The translations under genes were made by a program, and so were the position numbers. The notes beneath the pieces are model-generated. The model was not told where the DNA came from. It did not search any database and saw only the letters and a list, made by a program, of their open reading frames with translations. A stretch of DNA of 64,000 nucleotides from Apoderus coryli (taxonomy: Eukaryota > Arthropoda > Insecta > Coleoptera > Attelabidae), in the NCBI GenBank assembly GCA_911728435.2, contig OU452202.1, positions 20,501,135 to 20,565,134 on the forward strand, given 5' to 3'. Shown one piece after another: positions 34,440-47,496 of this stretch (positions are counted from its first letter, which is position 1; each line of letters starts with the position of its first letter).

Positions 34440-34814
34440 ATCTCCCACCCACAGAAGGTGCAGCAGAACATTGTTACATTATTATCAGCTTCAGACTTGG
34501 CTGGGTAACGAACTGACAGCAACAGATTGGGGCTGGAAGCAACATCAACGCGCCGAAAACATGGTTTAAAATGCACAAATTTATGCTCAAATTGTCATGG
34601 TTCGGAAACATGCTCCAATGTGGAAGAAAAAATCTACGAGGAAGTTGATGATTCAGATGAAATTGTGGATGAAGAACCGCAGACCGGAAATAATCTTGGA
34701 GACGAAGACGGTGATGGTCTTGAAGATTTTGAAGATCCACTAGAATCGGGAAGGTTTGTCGAATCTAACGATAAAGAAATGCCATCAAAGAGACAAAAAC
34801 TAATGGAGAAGTAA
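34440..34814 (+). pseudogene. CXC-like cysteine-rich fragment of a repeat-associated gene
   Basis: Three frames in order read NLPPTEGAAEHCY, then QLQTWLGNELTATDWGWK, then STRRKHGLKCTNLCSNCHGS and ETCSN. An acidic tail rich in D/E (34640-34760) and a stop at 34812 follow. The KHGLxCTxxCxxCxxxxCxN pattern looks like the second half of a tesmin/TSO1-type CXC domain. LPPT..AA..H..R.Y.Q.Q.WLGN..WGWK is a conserved block I associate with unnamed insect repeat-encoded proteins (from memory, unverified). A deletion removed the first CXC half. Confidence 0.5.
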
Positions 34815-36620
34815 TTCGTAAGTAAAAAATCGGATTCGAATTTTTTTCATTATTTGCATTTTCTGAGAACATTTACCATAATAGTGTATATTTTTTTATA
34901 CCATCAGAAAGTAGAGATTTCAACGAACAAAAAACACACCAACTTTTTTAAAAAAGCAGATATTTTGACGTGAAAATTTTCGATTGAAAATTAGGGTGCT
35001 TTTTCGATATTAAGTCAAAATAAGGTGAAAAAATGAATATTTTAAATGAAAAAAATTACTGTATGTTTGGGACATACAAAGGTAAGTTTTCACCAAATTT
35101 CGTGAAAACATATTTTTTTTGCAAAAGATAAAAATAAAAAACCAAAAACTCAGTTGTTCGAAATTTTCACATAAATTTTGAGGCCCCAAAAACCCCTGCT
35201 CATTTTTATACCCATTTCAAATTTTAATCATGTATAATAAAGTTCACAGCCGACCGAAGGGTTAAAATTTCGTGAAAAAAATATTTAAACCATGGTTTTC
35301 GATGTAGTTTGAATCGTAGAATTCAATTCTGGAGTCAAATTCCAGCCTGTATAATAGGGAATATTTTCACAACTGCTCAACATCAGGGCGTTGAAAAATA
35401 AATAAAGTCGACGTAGTTTCATTCTCAGAACAGTAAACAAACATAGAAGTGGCATAACAAGACAAAAATCACAAAAATGTTTGTATGCTGCAGAACTTTT
35501 TATAATATGTTTACTAATAAAATCCAACACTGTTGCCAATTGTTCGTTTTATTCATAGAATCAGAACTCCTATTTCACATTGCAGTGTAAATTTTTATCA
35601 GGGTTGATTACAAGTGTTCTTACATTGCAGAGCTATGCCAGTATATGTATAACATTTTATTTTGTATTCCGCTTCCATTATTATGTTCATAAAATATTTA
35701 ACGTCAAGAAAACAGCCAAATATAATATGATTCACAAAAATCCAGTTACACCGGATACAAATTCGTGGCAACCCCGCGAAAATATTTGTTTATTGTTTAC
35801 GCGTGACGTTGACGTTTACAGTGCTAGTAGTGTACAGTTTTATAACCCGAATTGAGTGATTTTTACGAGGCTCTTCCACTTTAGTGCATTTTTAGTGTGT
35901 AAAACTGGGTTTCCTTTAAATAATGGAAAAAAAGTGCATAGTTCGCATGTCGAGTGATTTTCCGATTGAGGTTACGTTTTACATGTAAGTACAATGGCGT
36001 AGATTTTGGGATTTCGCAACGATAGCAGTCAACATGAGTTGCATAACAAATATACTATATACCTAGGTGAATAGTTTTTATGTATTTCATAAATAATAAT
36101 TTGTATCTTTTCTAAACCTAGTAGAAACAGATTCCGTGTCTCAGGCTTCTTGGAAACTGCAACCACGATTTCAAAAGAATTACACTGCGGCACTGACTTT
36201 GGTTTACAGCACTGGCTCTGTCATTAAAAAGGTAAATATCAACCTTTATGTTATTTTGACAATCATGGAAATTAGATGACATTTCTATGTTTGTTTATTT
36301 TTCTGAGGTGTCATTATATAATAAACGTCATCATTCATCCTGTTTTCTGCAGAAATATTAAATATTTGCAAAAAAAACTCACTGTCTGGAAACGTGAAAC
36401 GTATTATCCTATTTGTCTCTTTTGCTTTTATTTCCGTATAAAATATTATATTCATTCTATCTTTTTGTTCTCTACACGTACGAATGTAAAAATATTTTAC
36501 AAACCAAGAAAACCGTGAATGCTGTACAAATAGGTAAAATATTCCCTGGAGCCTCTACATCGTGTGCAATTTGCATTTTTATTAAAATAGCGGGCAACAT
36601 TATACAATGCTTTCATTTTA
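34815..36620. other. Region without firm gene
   Basis: A short frame at 35923-35985 (MEKKCIVRMSSDFPIEVTFY) ends at a GTAAGT donor and could be a first exon, but no continuation was found. 35540-35860 contains transposon-like blocks (GCGAAAATATTTG, CGTGACGTTGACG). Confidence 0.25.
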
Positions 36621-36624
36621 AAAC

Positions 36625-36775
36625 TCTTGCTTTTGAGAGGGTTTCCTCGGAAATGGATTGGAAGGAGAGGTGACCCAAGAGTGGTCGCCAAGATCTCCAG
36701 ATTTAACTCCACTCGACTTCTTTCTTTGGTGGTACTTAAAAACTGAAGTATATAATGTAAATTCAAAAATTTCAA
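36625..36775 (+). pseudogene. Mariner/IS630-type transposase C-terminal fragment
   Basis: RGFPRKWIGRRGDP then, in a second frame, EWSPRSPDLTPLDFFLWWYL and KTEVYNV. This is the third-acidic-residue block (PDLTPLDFF) of Tc1/mariner-superfamily transposases with the typical RWIGRRG linker. Frameshifted and isolated. Confidence 0.75.
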
Positions 36776-36795
36776 AGAACTAGACGACAGATTGA

Positions 36796-37125
36796 TTGGA
36801 ACAAATGGAACAAAATAAAGATCTCAGAAATTATGCATTATCTGCTCCTCGATGTCAGAAAAAACGCATTAATAAAATTATTGAAACACAGTTTGCTAAC
36901 GAAAAGTTTTCCAAAATTTTATTAATGCTGTGTACTAAGGACCAGTTTTGTCCGAAAGTTTTCAAACTTCTTTTAAGAATTTATTTTCTCAGAAACAGAT
37001 CGAAAGAACTTTTTAAGCTACTTAAAATGATATGTCACAAGAGAGGGGAGGACATTTGGGGTGGCTTGGCAACCAACAATGATTTTAAAGATCCCCCTCA
37101 AGTTATTCTGAGTGGCAAGTTTTAA
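36796..37125 (+). CDS. Unrecognised 109-codon open frame
   Basis: Starts MEQMEQNKDLRNYALSAPRC, a basic, leucine-rich helical-looking sequence, and ends GLATNNDFKDPPQVILSGKF. Balanced amino-acid use (KFSKILLMLCTKDQFC, KELFKLLKMICHKRGEDIWG) is unlike random AT-rich frames. It directly follows a transposase relic on the same strand, so it may be an exon of another mobile element or a host gene fragment. No family recognised. Confidence 0.35.
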   Translation: MEQMEQNKDLRNYALSAPRCQKKRINKIIETQFANEKFSKILLMLCTKDQFCPKVFKLLLRIYFLRNRSKELFKLLKMICHKRGEDIWGGLATNNDFKDPPQVILSGKF

Positions 37126-37789
37126 AATGAAAGCACTGTATATTACATTTGCTGAATAAATCCGATGTAATTGTGTCTAGATTCAGAATAAATTTGCACC
37201 TTTCTGGGTGTTCTATTTCTTTTAAACTTAAAGATGGCATCAGCAGGTGTGATTAATTGCTGGCGTGTAATTTACCACTTATCTTTGAGCAAATACGGTT
37301 TTCAAAATTTCTCAACCCTTCAAAAAAATTCTTAGTGTATGCTGTTGGCTACCAAGACCCATAGAGACCGATTTTGTAAAAAAATATCCAAAGAGCTTCT
37401 GGCATTCTTGATTTATAGTGAATGAACATACAAAATTATATTCATTATTAGAGGACGTCAAAACCTGTATTTTCATTAAAATCTGCACCTTCTTTTTTGC
37501 AATACCACCCTTCTATAATACAGGGTGTCCGTAAAGTAACAGAACGGGCGATTATTTTCAAAATGGTACATTTTTGATTTATGTGCAGCAATTTTGTAGC
37601 ATACGTCTTTGATTCGCAATCTGCGTCATGTCATGTCATGTTTGTTTAAAATTGCAACCTCTATTTTTTAGGGCATTTGAGAGTTGCTGCTGTCGTTCTG
37701 AGAACAATGATGAGCCACATATGTGGCGTAACATAAGAGAATTTTTGTGAGGAATGAAATAATGAATGAGGAATGAAATAACAAAAAAC

Positions 37790-38560
37790 CCTTATTAATT
37801 TTGTTTTTGGGAAAACTTTGTAAAGCAGTCCTTTAAGTTTCGTCAGTTTGGCAATGGGCTAAACAAACCAGCGTTGCACGTTTTCTATATTCCCGCGAGT
37901 GATCAATTGCATCATGTTGAATGCAGTGCCTTAACTCATCTAAATTCTGTGGCATATACAGGTATACAGGGTGTTTGAGATGTCCCTATAGAAAAAGTCT
38001 AACGGGTTCAAATCGGGCGATCTCGCTATGTGAGTAATTTTACCCGTTCAACCTACCCAGCGATTGAGAAAACCCTTATTTAAATAATCTCGAGCGAAAT
38101 GTGGGGGTACACCATCTTGCTGTAACCAGATCTGGGAATCAATAGTACCTACGTGCCTGGAAAGAGTTGAACAAGATCAGGGATGATTTCATTTTGCAGT
38201 AGTTCTAAGTAACCTTGTGCGTTAAGATAACCATCAATGAAGAACGGTTTTGAACAATGGCCGCCCTATGACTCAATGTGGATTTTGGTCGGACCAGTAT
38301 CGACAGTTGTGTCGATTAACGATACCATTCAACATAAATGAGGCCTCGACACAAAAAAAAACTCTTTTAACACGAAAATTCATCTGTGGATTATTACAAA
38401 AATCTTGCGTTACTTCGCAAAATTTATTCCGCCGATCGAAGCGGTCCTCTGACAGCTCCTGTACTAATTTAATCTTGTAAGGGTGAAAGTTGTTTTTATC
38501 CCTGCTCAGTTGACGACATGACAGAAATCATATATTGTAGACGGCAGCATTTTGTTATTG
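37790..38560 (-). pseudogene. Mariner-like (IS630/Tc1 superfamily) transposase relic
   Basis: The minus strand, over several frames, gives KIKLVQELSEDRFDRRNKFC, NSTQLSILVRPK-type debris, FIDGYLNAQGYLELLQNEII, WLQQDGVPPHFARDYLNKGF, LNRWVG, then ARSPDLNPLDFF. The LQQDGxPPH and SPDLNPLDFF blocks carry the second and third catalytic acidic residues. A CAGGGTGTCCG end at 37521 is a likely terminus; the other end was not found. Confidence 0.75.
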
Positions 38561-39189
38561 GTGTTATCTTATATTTCAGATAGAAAACATCGACATGTTA
38601 TTAAACTTTTCACTCATCATCCTGTGAGCATCTTCACGGTTAAAGTACCATGAAAGATCGGATTCGGAATATAACCTTATCAGCACTCGCCTGACATTAT
38701 GTAGAAATAGGACACAAGAAGAACATTCCAAGTTCATTGTTAGTGCACCCTTCTGTTATCAACTTAAAATTAGATATTCAATCTAGAAATGTTCAAACAA
38801 CCAATAAACTTAAATCGCATTTGTCATCAAGTAATCGACGACGCCCCAACCCACCCCAACAGGGTAGGTAGGTAGGTGCTTGAAATAACTGAATTTTAGA
38901 AGTCATATTTATTTGTAGACTAAAATATCTAAAGGAATTGTTGCACAGTCCAGCATGGACCTAATCAAGGTGGGGCCCTTGCGCCCCCCGTAGACGGATT
39001 AAAAAAATAAAATCAGATAACTAAAAAAATGTAAATTCAAATGAGCCTACCCTACTTACTTCCTTAACCTCTTAACTGGGTATGTCAGATATTTTCGCAT
39101 CCTAAAAAGTTATATTTCGTGGGTATGATGTGACGAATATAATTGCATGACGATTTACGATACTAAACGAACCTCCTTAACAAACCCTG

Positions 39190-40550
39190 ACGCAAAATAA
39201 AAAAGCAGCGCTCCCGGTGGAGGTACATATGATGATCCGAGAAGAATTTCTGGTGTTCGTGGAACTAACTGCCATGGATGCTATTTCTTTAGCCTCAGCC
39301 ATTGATAGTTTCCTAGCCAACGCAGGCCTCGACCCTGAAAAGTGCGTCGGACAAGGCTACGTTGGGCTGGAAAGGACGGAGGGGTACAAAAATTTATTCT
39401 TCGGGAAAGTACACGCGGGGGCTGTTTTGTCATTGTGCGAGCCACAAACTTAATTTAGTGGTGAACGATTTAAACCAGTTAGCAGTGATTCGAAATACAC
39501 TGGCCATAATAAAATAAATAATATTTTTTTGAGAATCCCCACTTCGGCGAAAATTCGTTCTATACGTGCCGATGCTCTGTGAGACCCGCTAGTCCCAAAA
39601 ATACAGAAGCATCGCCATTTTTAGGGAGTAATAAGGAAAAATCGTGGAGGCTTTAAAAACGCTCTCGATAGATGGCAATGCAGCTACGAAAAAAGCTGAT
39701 TTTCAAATGCATTGTGCTACTTCAAATTCTGAGTTTATTATTAATGGCTGCTCAATAGCAAAATATTCTGCATTTTTGCAACCAGTTGTCAATGTTTTGC
39801 AGTCAAAAAGTTGGGACTTATTACAATGTATGAATCATATGAAAAGAATTACAAACCTCTTAAAAACACACTGGGAAAATGTTAATGACGAGAGCCTAAA
39901 CAAAATAAAAGAAGCCGAAAAAATGGCTGAGGACCTTAATACGGACTAAAATGCCGAGAGTTACAAATCGACAAACGCTTCGTGCAAATCCTCCAGGAGG
40001 TTCTGGTACCGAGTACTAGACGAGATCTTTAATATTTGCGTATCTGGATTCATTGATAATGTCTTTAGGACAGCGATTCTCTAATGAAAATCTGCCAGCC
40101 TACGAGTTGCTTGCATTACACCCTAATATATTTCTTGCTTTACCATTTGCTCAGTTTTTTTACAAAAGTTAAAATCTTTTGTGACTACTACAACTTAAAC
40201 AAGATTTTGGCTGAAGTGAAACTACGGTATAATCTGTGGAAAGAAAAAAAAACAGACTCGAAGTTAAAAGTAATTGAAGCAGTTAAAGAAGCTCAATCTT
40301 TTTACCCAGGCATTAAAAAAACGCTTCAAATTTCACTCGCGCAACCTTGCACTACCTGTACAATAGAAAGATCATTCAGCGCCTTGCGTCGGATAAAAAC
40401 TTGGTTACGATCAACAATGTTGGAACAACGGCTTGTTGGACTTTGCATGATGAGCGTCCATCGAAAAAGAGTTTTAACGCGAAGGATCAGTTAGAAAAAG
40501 AAATTTTGTCCAAGTCTAGCCAGAATTGTAGGAAGTTAATGATAAAATAA
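39190..40550 (+). pseudogene. hAT transposase relic, ZMYM1/TTF-type group
   Basis: Blocks in order: EEFLVFVELTAMDAISLASA with LDPEKCVGQGYVG (39217-39453); VNDLNQLAVIRNTLAI (39464-39510); LQSKSWDLLQCMNHMKRITN and an EAEKMAEDL end (39644-39949); FCDYYNLNKILAEVKLRYNL (40170); and CTTCTIERSFSALRRIKTWL (40345-40405), the hAT dimerisation motif. Stops and deletions separate them. C-rich ends (GGTGGGGCCC about 38970; AGCGGGGGCCCTG about 40932) may be element termini. Confidence 0.8.
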
Positions 40551-41603
40551 AATAATTATGAGTTATGAACCCATTACGCTTTTTATGTTAAGATGAGTTT
40601 CCCCGTTTTGTTGCCCCACCCTGGGGAACACCCTGTCTATGCCCATGCGGTCCAGTGAACTAACCGGTTTATAGCGCTCCAGGAATTATTCCTGTCTGAA
40701 CAGGAAAAATCAAGAAACTACCGCCTGACATGTTCTCGCAACATAGGGAATCGGCAGTAACTGGATGATATAAGTACTAATAAAATTTCGTGTGTATTTA
40801 TACTTAATCCTATTTAATTTCTCAACTTTTATTTTAAAATAATTTTTGTTTTTTGTTTTTTTTTTTGCAATTTTTGTTTTGCACCCTGGGTTTTGGCGCC
40901 CGTGTGCATTACACTCTTTGCACATATGGTAGCGGGGGCCCTGCACCCCAACCATAAACGGATCGACGAGCAAAACGTTAACGAGTTTCATGAAAACTGT
41001 AGAAATCCTAATTATAAACGCCCAAATTGGCACAAACTCTGATATGTCTGACCATCAAATGATTAGTTTATACAAAATACAGCTTTACAATTCATAGCTT
41101 GAACCGATCTCACAGGAATTTTAAATAGCGCAGGTACATCAATATCCATCAACAACAAAGAAAGTTACTTGGACTCAAAATGGATTCTAATCAACTACTT
41201 GAACATGATAAATTTTTTCGAGTGTATTGTGTGTCGGAAGTTGTGCAAAATAAATTGGAAAGCGTTCACTGCTCTTGTACTTGCCATATAGCAGCTGTAA
41301 ACCATAAAAAACTTGCAACTACATTGGACCGGTTGAAGTTGGAAGATTTATGAGTTCTTTATGCGTATAGTTTTTATTTTCTTTTTTAAATTAAGTTAGA
41401 TTAATAAGTTACTACGCGAAGAAATGCATGCAGAGTTTATTAAATTATAACCAGGTTTATTTGTAGATGTTAGGGAAGTTGGTAACTTTGATTCTAATGC
41501 CTTATAAAGCTGTTAAAAGTTATGTGCTTATATAGCAAAGTTTCATTAAAATCAATTTCGATCAAATTTGTGCGAAAGTTAAATATAAGCTATGAGGCTT
41601 ATA

Positions 41604-42149
41604 CAGAGTGTTCAATTTAAAACAAGATTTATCACAAAATTATTACAAACGTGTATTTCTAGCTCTCCATAGCATATGTAGTTTGTCTTTAATAAGTTTC
41701 AGAAAGCATTACACAGATTTACTTAACTTAACTTGGCCTAGAAGATCTGAAATATAAAATATGTACGTAAAGAGAAGAAAAAGGAACAAAACCCGATACT
41801 TAAAAAAAAATAGCTGATGTCTAAAACAGAAAAAACTATATATAAATTTTAAATAAATGACAAAAAGGTCATAAAATTATTACTTTTACACTTAAATATG
41901 GAGAGCTATTCGTGCCTCGAGGGCAACAGTTTATTTATAGTGTTAACAGCTTTGTTGCTATGGCAACCAACTGTGTTTTTTTCTCATTTTTAGGTAGACC
42001 ATTTATTTCTGGATACAAGATAAATTTTTTATAGGGTTACATTGTAAATTTTTCATTTGGGGCATAAACAATGTATAAGGCACTTTCGACTTAAAATTGT
42101 CCAAAGAATACGTCCTTGTCCAATGGCCATCGAGTCACGGGACACCCTG
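41604..42149. mobile_element. 546-bp MITE, CAGRGTGTYC ends
   Basis: CAGAGTGTTC at the left and GGGACACCCTG at the right, each bordered by TA. No coding content; includes CCATAGCATATG and CATTTGGGGCATAAAC blocks. Confidence 0.55.
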
Positions 42150-42332
42150 TATTTAAGCCGCATTCATCTACTGCCAAAGCATAAATAAATAAATCACCTA
42201 CCTAGCAAAACATGTCAATGACAACCATTTCAATTCAGAAGCCCTGAACTAATAATATTTAAATTTTGAATCTACATACGATGTTATGTATTAATAAAAC
42301 GAAAATGCATCTAAATACATACCGCTTTTATA

Positions 42333-42976
42333 CAGTGCTAGTCAAAAATCCCCCCCCTCGTATCTTTTGAACGCTTATATTTAAAATAATGAAATCTGAA
42401 AGGGTGAAAATAAACGGATGCAGCGTCTCAACTAGTTGTAACGTAAAAGTTATAGATGAGGGTACAAGACTTCTCTGAGCAAAATTTTTAAATGGGACCT
42501 TATGGGAAATGATATCTCGTTTGATAGGTATTGAAAATACATATTAAGCCATACTATTTTTTCTTTGGGTTTAGGCTAATTTTCATGGATACTTATATTA
42601 AATTAATTACTAAAATTATGTATCGCATTTAATTAATAAAGGCTGTAAGTTCCGTGTTGACAAGTTTTTGTAAGTGTTTATACCATGAATATATACTTTA
42701 ATTATTAATACAAAAGATACCCCGCCCAGCCGTATTCCGCTGCTGACGAGACCAATTGAGGTCGAAACAGGATTGCACGTTTGTCTCGCGCACACGCGGC
42801 CTTCCATCGTTTTCGAGCTGATGATGCTCTCATCAGTACGCTAAGGAAACCGTATAACGTAGGAAAACAATCCATTCGGAATGAATGAAATGTCAAAAAC
42901 AACCCTCCAAATTTCATTATTTTAAATATAACCGTACAAAAGATATGAAGGGGGGAGGGACTTTTGACTACCACTG
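42333..42976. mobile_element. 644-bp Tc1/mariner-type MITE with about 65-bp TIRs
   Basis: Left arm CAGTGCTAGTCAAAAATCCC.. and inverted right arm CAGTGGTAGTCAAAAGTCCC.. share CTTTTG, ACG and TTATATTTAAAATAATGAAA, about 85% identical by eye. TA flanks. Interior open frames (minus, 42616-42974) are not conserved. Confidence 0.85.
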
Positions 42977-43385
42977 TATAATATTGTGCTTTTCATAGTA
43001 TTCAACGTATATCAGGAAGTTTTGAATAGAGTTTTGCATAATATTATGTAAAGGTACCTATATAGTAAAGGTGCGGTTGGCTTTAAATTGTTGACAACAC
43101 AGCGACTAGACTAGGGGGAATCGCAGCATAATTATCTGTACCTAGTTAACAGTTTGTAGTAGTTGAGAACTGGGGATTAACGACTTAAGTTCGTTAATTC
43201 TAAATCTTCATTTCATTAAAATGTTACGAGTTATAATACCTACATACGATACATACCTATTTATGTATCCGCATTATAATTAGAAACAAAAAGGAGCAAG
43301 CGGTTCGTACGTAGTAGTCTGGTGACCTTGCCAAGCTATAGGTCCTCGATTTCCTATCCACCCTTCACCAAAATGTTCATTTTAA

Positions 43386-43700
43386 CTAAGTACTTAAAAT
43401 TCTAAGCGCTGATGCTCTTGGGACACCTGTTTCGCCCTCTAACGTTCGGGTGGACGAGCATGAGTTATTTGCAACTGGACCCAAAACTGTAATTTCCATA
43501 AATTCGATATTATTGACAGTAGTCCGTGGTTTCCGAAACGCACCAAAATTAATAAGGTTACATTTTAATCTTTGAAACATCGAATTCCATTGCTGCACTT
43601 TCTCTGGATATCTGTTTTCGAAAAGATTCTTCGCAGCTTCTATATTTTCATTACACTCCATAAAGCATTTTAATATGTCTCATTTTTCATAATTTTGATA
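43386..43700 (-). pseudogene. HTH (DUF4817-like) N-terminal fragment of a transposase
   Basis: Reads DILKCFMECNENIEAAKNLF, ENRYPEKVQQWNSMFQRLKC, a FRKPR segment, then TGVPRASALRIL. The arrangement helix-RYP..-F..L...G.F..-..ST...TGVS..S..RIL is that of the DUF4817/HTH region preceding mariner-like catalytic domains. The catalytic part is absent. Frame open from at least 43690 to the stop at 43386. Confidence 0.6.
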
Positions 43701-43719
43701 CATTTTTAAATTATTACAA

Positions 43720-44700
43720 CTTATTTATTTTATTTTAGATGAATATCGAACTCGCAAAATATGTGAAACCACTTTTTTACAAAAATAAATTTGACGTACC
43801 AAACTTTTCAACAGATTTGACAGCTGCATACTTCGATTAAGTTCAAATTTATTGCTGTGTTTCTTTTAAAGCAATATTCATGCCGCGTCACGCCGGCGCC
43901 ATTGTGTCATAATGGCCATGGCCATACTTGATTTGTATGGATTATTTTTGTTATCTAATACTTATATAGTTGTGGCAACAATGTAATCGAACTTCTAATA
44001 GAACTGTCAATGCTAGACGACAGAACGTCAACTGATAGAAGATCGCGCCTAACCGCCTAACTAGTAACATGTAATAATCTAAGAAGGCTTGATAATTTTA
44101 ATTACTATTATTTTATTTGTTATTAAATACTTTAAATCGAACCCAACTAGTTTTCTTGAGTTAAGTATTTAATACAATTTTTTTAAAGTCAAATATTTTG
44201 TTGGGTTTAAAAAATATATATAAATTTGTGTTATATTTGTGAAAAGGGAATTTTAGGGGCTTACAATCTTAAAAAATCTGTAATATTTTAATACCTATGC
44301 TATTAATAAATTTTTATTGGCTGTACTTGTTTATAAGTTTCTATCTACCGTAATAAAAGAAAAGATTGCAAAAAAAAAATAATAAACGTCCTTATTAGGC
44401 GAAGTCTAGCCCAATAGCCATTCATACTTTTGCCCTTCAAATATCTCAAATCAAGAATAAATATCCTTTTACGTAATAACGTCTTTATAAATAAAATTAA
44501 AACATATTTTGTAGGCTATATATAAATTAAAATCATTAACATCTTCAAGAAGAAAAGCCACCCTATATAAAATGTATGTAAAACATTTGGGGTTATTTGT
44601 ATTTGCCTACCCACGTTCAAAATAGGTGCAGCTGCAATGATTTACGACGGGTCGCAAAAAAGTCGGCAAAATGAAATGTTCAAAGGAGCGACGCTTCTAG
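43720..44700. other. Region without recognised gene
   Basis: A GC-rich spot, GCCGCGTCACGCCGGCGCC at about 43880, resembles P-like element ends (ATAATGGCCATGG), but no partner was found. Confidence 0.3.
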
Positions 44701-44720
44701 TTCGTATAGATCTATATTCA

Positions 44721-44992
44721 ATGGTTTAACCATAGAATAATAACTATAGATAAGAAGGGTCAGTAGACGCTAAAAACTGCATCGACTCGTCGCAATCCCA
44801 GCTACATTTCTGGCCCGCTACTATGTTATACTATATCTATATATACCATAAGATACTATACTACAATTATAAGTGCGGCGAATTGCTCTGTCGACAGAGA
44901 GATAAAACGTTCCGACACGAAGTGAAGTAACTGTATATTAAACTGTGGTTTAACCATAGATTAATATAAACTGTGGTTTAACTAGATAACAA
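44721..44992. repeat. TTTAACCATAGA-bounded repeat
   Basis: Begins ATGGTTTAACCATAGAATAA and ends with two closely spaced GTGGTTTAAC copies (44946 and 44982), one followed by CATAGATTAATATAAA. The motif is shared with the hairpin at 27611-27669. Confidence 0.45.
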
Positions 44993-46396
44993 TTTTCAAT
45001 TATTCATTTGTTAACGAAATCCTTTTACCACACTGTGGATATTATGGTTTTTGGATTTCTGTAATCTGTTTTGTATCCCTAATTTTGATAAATAAATAAA
45101 TACATCCCGGATCATAGTACCTATAGGACAACCGACATCCTATATTTCATTTTACTCCTATTGTGTTCTCAATTGTATTCTTTCTCTCTGTTATATTTAA
45201 ATGTAAATTTTTTCACTTTGTGGCGGTATTCTATTATACCCTCTCGAGCTACTCGAAATTTGAAATTTAAGGAAATAATTTCCATTCCTAATTCTCCCAC
45301 TCTGAAAGTAATAAATTTTCAGTGAGTAGGTACATTTTATCCTTTGGAGAGTATAATAATATTTTCCTTTTTGGAACACCAACATACTTTATGCTCTTAT
45401 ATAGTGAAGTGGCTCTTTCATAATTCGATAAATTACTTACTTATACGAATTAAAAGAGCACGCGCCCTCTTGTACTACATACGTTTTGTACAGACATGTT
45501 GAATTTTATAAAAGTCTTAATTGGATATTATGGAAATATGGTTTAGAAAATTCTTTTTCTGAAATCATTACAAAATGTTGATATTCTCATCATCACCAGC
45601 ATCAGGTATTTCTGTTGTGTTAACGTAAGTTAAGGGTCGACTATTAACTGGGTAGTCTCCCAACAGTTTTTTAATTGGAACCAAGTATAGCTAAACCCAT
45701 TCGAAGTCAAAATTGATATTAGGAAGCAGTGGAGATGCTCGTAACAATTAGCCGAACTTTTTTTGGAACAGACAGATTAGAGAATGCTTGCCAACGTTAA
45801 TTCCTCGATCAAAATGGTTATCAGAAGTTCGAATAGTTGACGTTCAACCAAAAATTGGAATTTATAAACGACCCGTCGCTAATAAACTCACCGACAGTAA
45901 ATTCGGGACAACCAAAATTTAGATCAAATTTAATGTATTATAACTTTTTCTTCCATAGTCCGATTTCAACCTTTTTTTTACAAAATGTAGATAATTGTTT
46001 CTGTTTTAATTAATTTTATTCAATTTTGAAAAATACAGTTTACATGTTGAAATATACAAGAAAATAATAAAGCATATTTTTTCTCTTAAGTTTGTAACAC
46101 CCTGTAGAGTAATTTTGCAACATAAACTACACTGGATATGCTTTTCTGTACAGTTTCATTTATTTTTAATATTTTGCTGTTTTATTCTTCTTTGTATCGT
46201 TATCGGTTTAAGAGATATGCATTTTTGAAATAAACATTGCACTTTTTACAACAATTATTAAAAACACTCTGGATTTCTTTTGGAATGTTTAGGTTTCCTT
46301 GGAAACGTATTCTGCATTTGTCAATCAGTTTTATCAGACGTTTAGAGCATTTAAAACGTTTCGTGAGTGAATTTCAAATTTATTTTTTATTTTACA

Positions 46397-47364
46397 ATGC
46401 CTTTGTCATCCGAAGATTCAGCTGGAGCCGTTGCTCGTCATGATGTTGGTTATTCCTATATAGAAGTGGCGAATATGCTAGGTTTTACAAAATCTAGCGT
46501 GGAAACAGCCGCTGCAAGGTGTCAAGAGACTGAAAGTTATGGTAGTAGACCTGGATCTGGAAGAAATCGTGCTACTTCGGTCCTTGATCACCGCTTTATA
46601 AGAGTCTCAGTTTAATGAGATCGGCATACCAGTGCAGTAGTGATTAGAAATGAACTCCAAAGAGTTCGTCAAGTTGCTGTCAATGAAATTACAGTAAGAG
46701 GAAGTCAATTTACGGGCCAGAAGACCGGCAACTGGACCAGAGCTCCTCAGACAGCATCGAATTAAAAGACTTCTTTTCTCGCAAGAACACATTAACTGGA
46801 ACCTTCAAGAGTGGAGGCAAGTTCTCTTTTCAGACGAGTCCAGATTTTGCCTGAGATCTCCTGACGGACGAGAGATAGTATGGAGACAAGGGGAGAGATT
46901 CGCCCAATGTACATTTAGCGAAAGAGTTAGCTTTGGTGGTGCATCCATTATGGTCTGGGGTGGTATTTCATTTAACGCTCGACAGAGAAACTTTAAATGC
47001 CCAAAGGTATATTGAAGAAATTCTGGAAGAACATGTTGTTTTTGCACAATTTGTCGGTAACGAATTCGTTTTCATGCATGACAATGCCCATCCACATACT
47101 GCCAGAATAGTGTGCTAATATTTAGAAGAGGTTGGAATCAACGTTATGCACTGGGCCGCTCGTAGTCCTAACCTTAATCCAATAGAACATGTATGGGACA
47201 TGTTAGGTAGACCAATCAGAAAACGCCGAGGACAGTTATTCACTACTCAACAACTCCGAAATGCTCTGCTAGAAGTAGAATGGGGTAATATTCTACAAGA
47301 GGATATCCAAAACCTAATTAGAGGAATGACTCGACGTTTATTAGCTGTTGTAAGAGGTAGATGA
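46397..47364 (+). pseudogene. Tc1-like transposase of element A (DD34E)
   Basis: Start MPLSSEDSAGAVARHDVGYS, then a helix-turn-helix region (EVANMLGFTKSSVETAAARC). A frame change precedes the block WRQVLFSDESRFCLRSPDGR with GGASIMVWGGISF; another frame change leads to HDNAHPHTARIVC, an in-frame stop (47116), then NVMHWAARSPNLNPIEHVWD and an intact C-terminus ending VVRGR. D (SDES), D (HDNA) and E (NPIEH) are all present, and 34 residues separate the last two, the Tc1 spacing. Inactivated by at least two frameshifts and one stop. Confidence 0.85.
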
Positions 47365-47496
47365 GGTAACACGAGGTACTAACTTTTAAAACGTTTACTT
47401 TTTTTCAAAAATTCATATCTCTTAAACCGATAACGATACAGAGAAGAATAAAACAGCAAAATGTTAAAAATGAATGAAACTGTGCAGAACAGCATA

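Noticed and set aside
42616..42974. Minus-strand frames inside the 644-bp MITE
   Set aside because: They run through the TIRs and have no transposase similarity.
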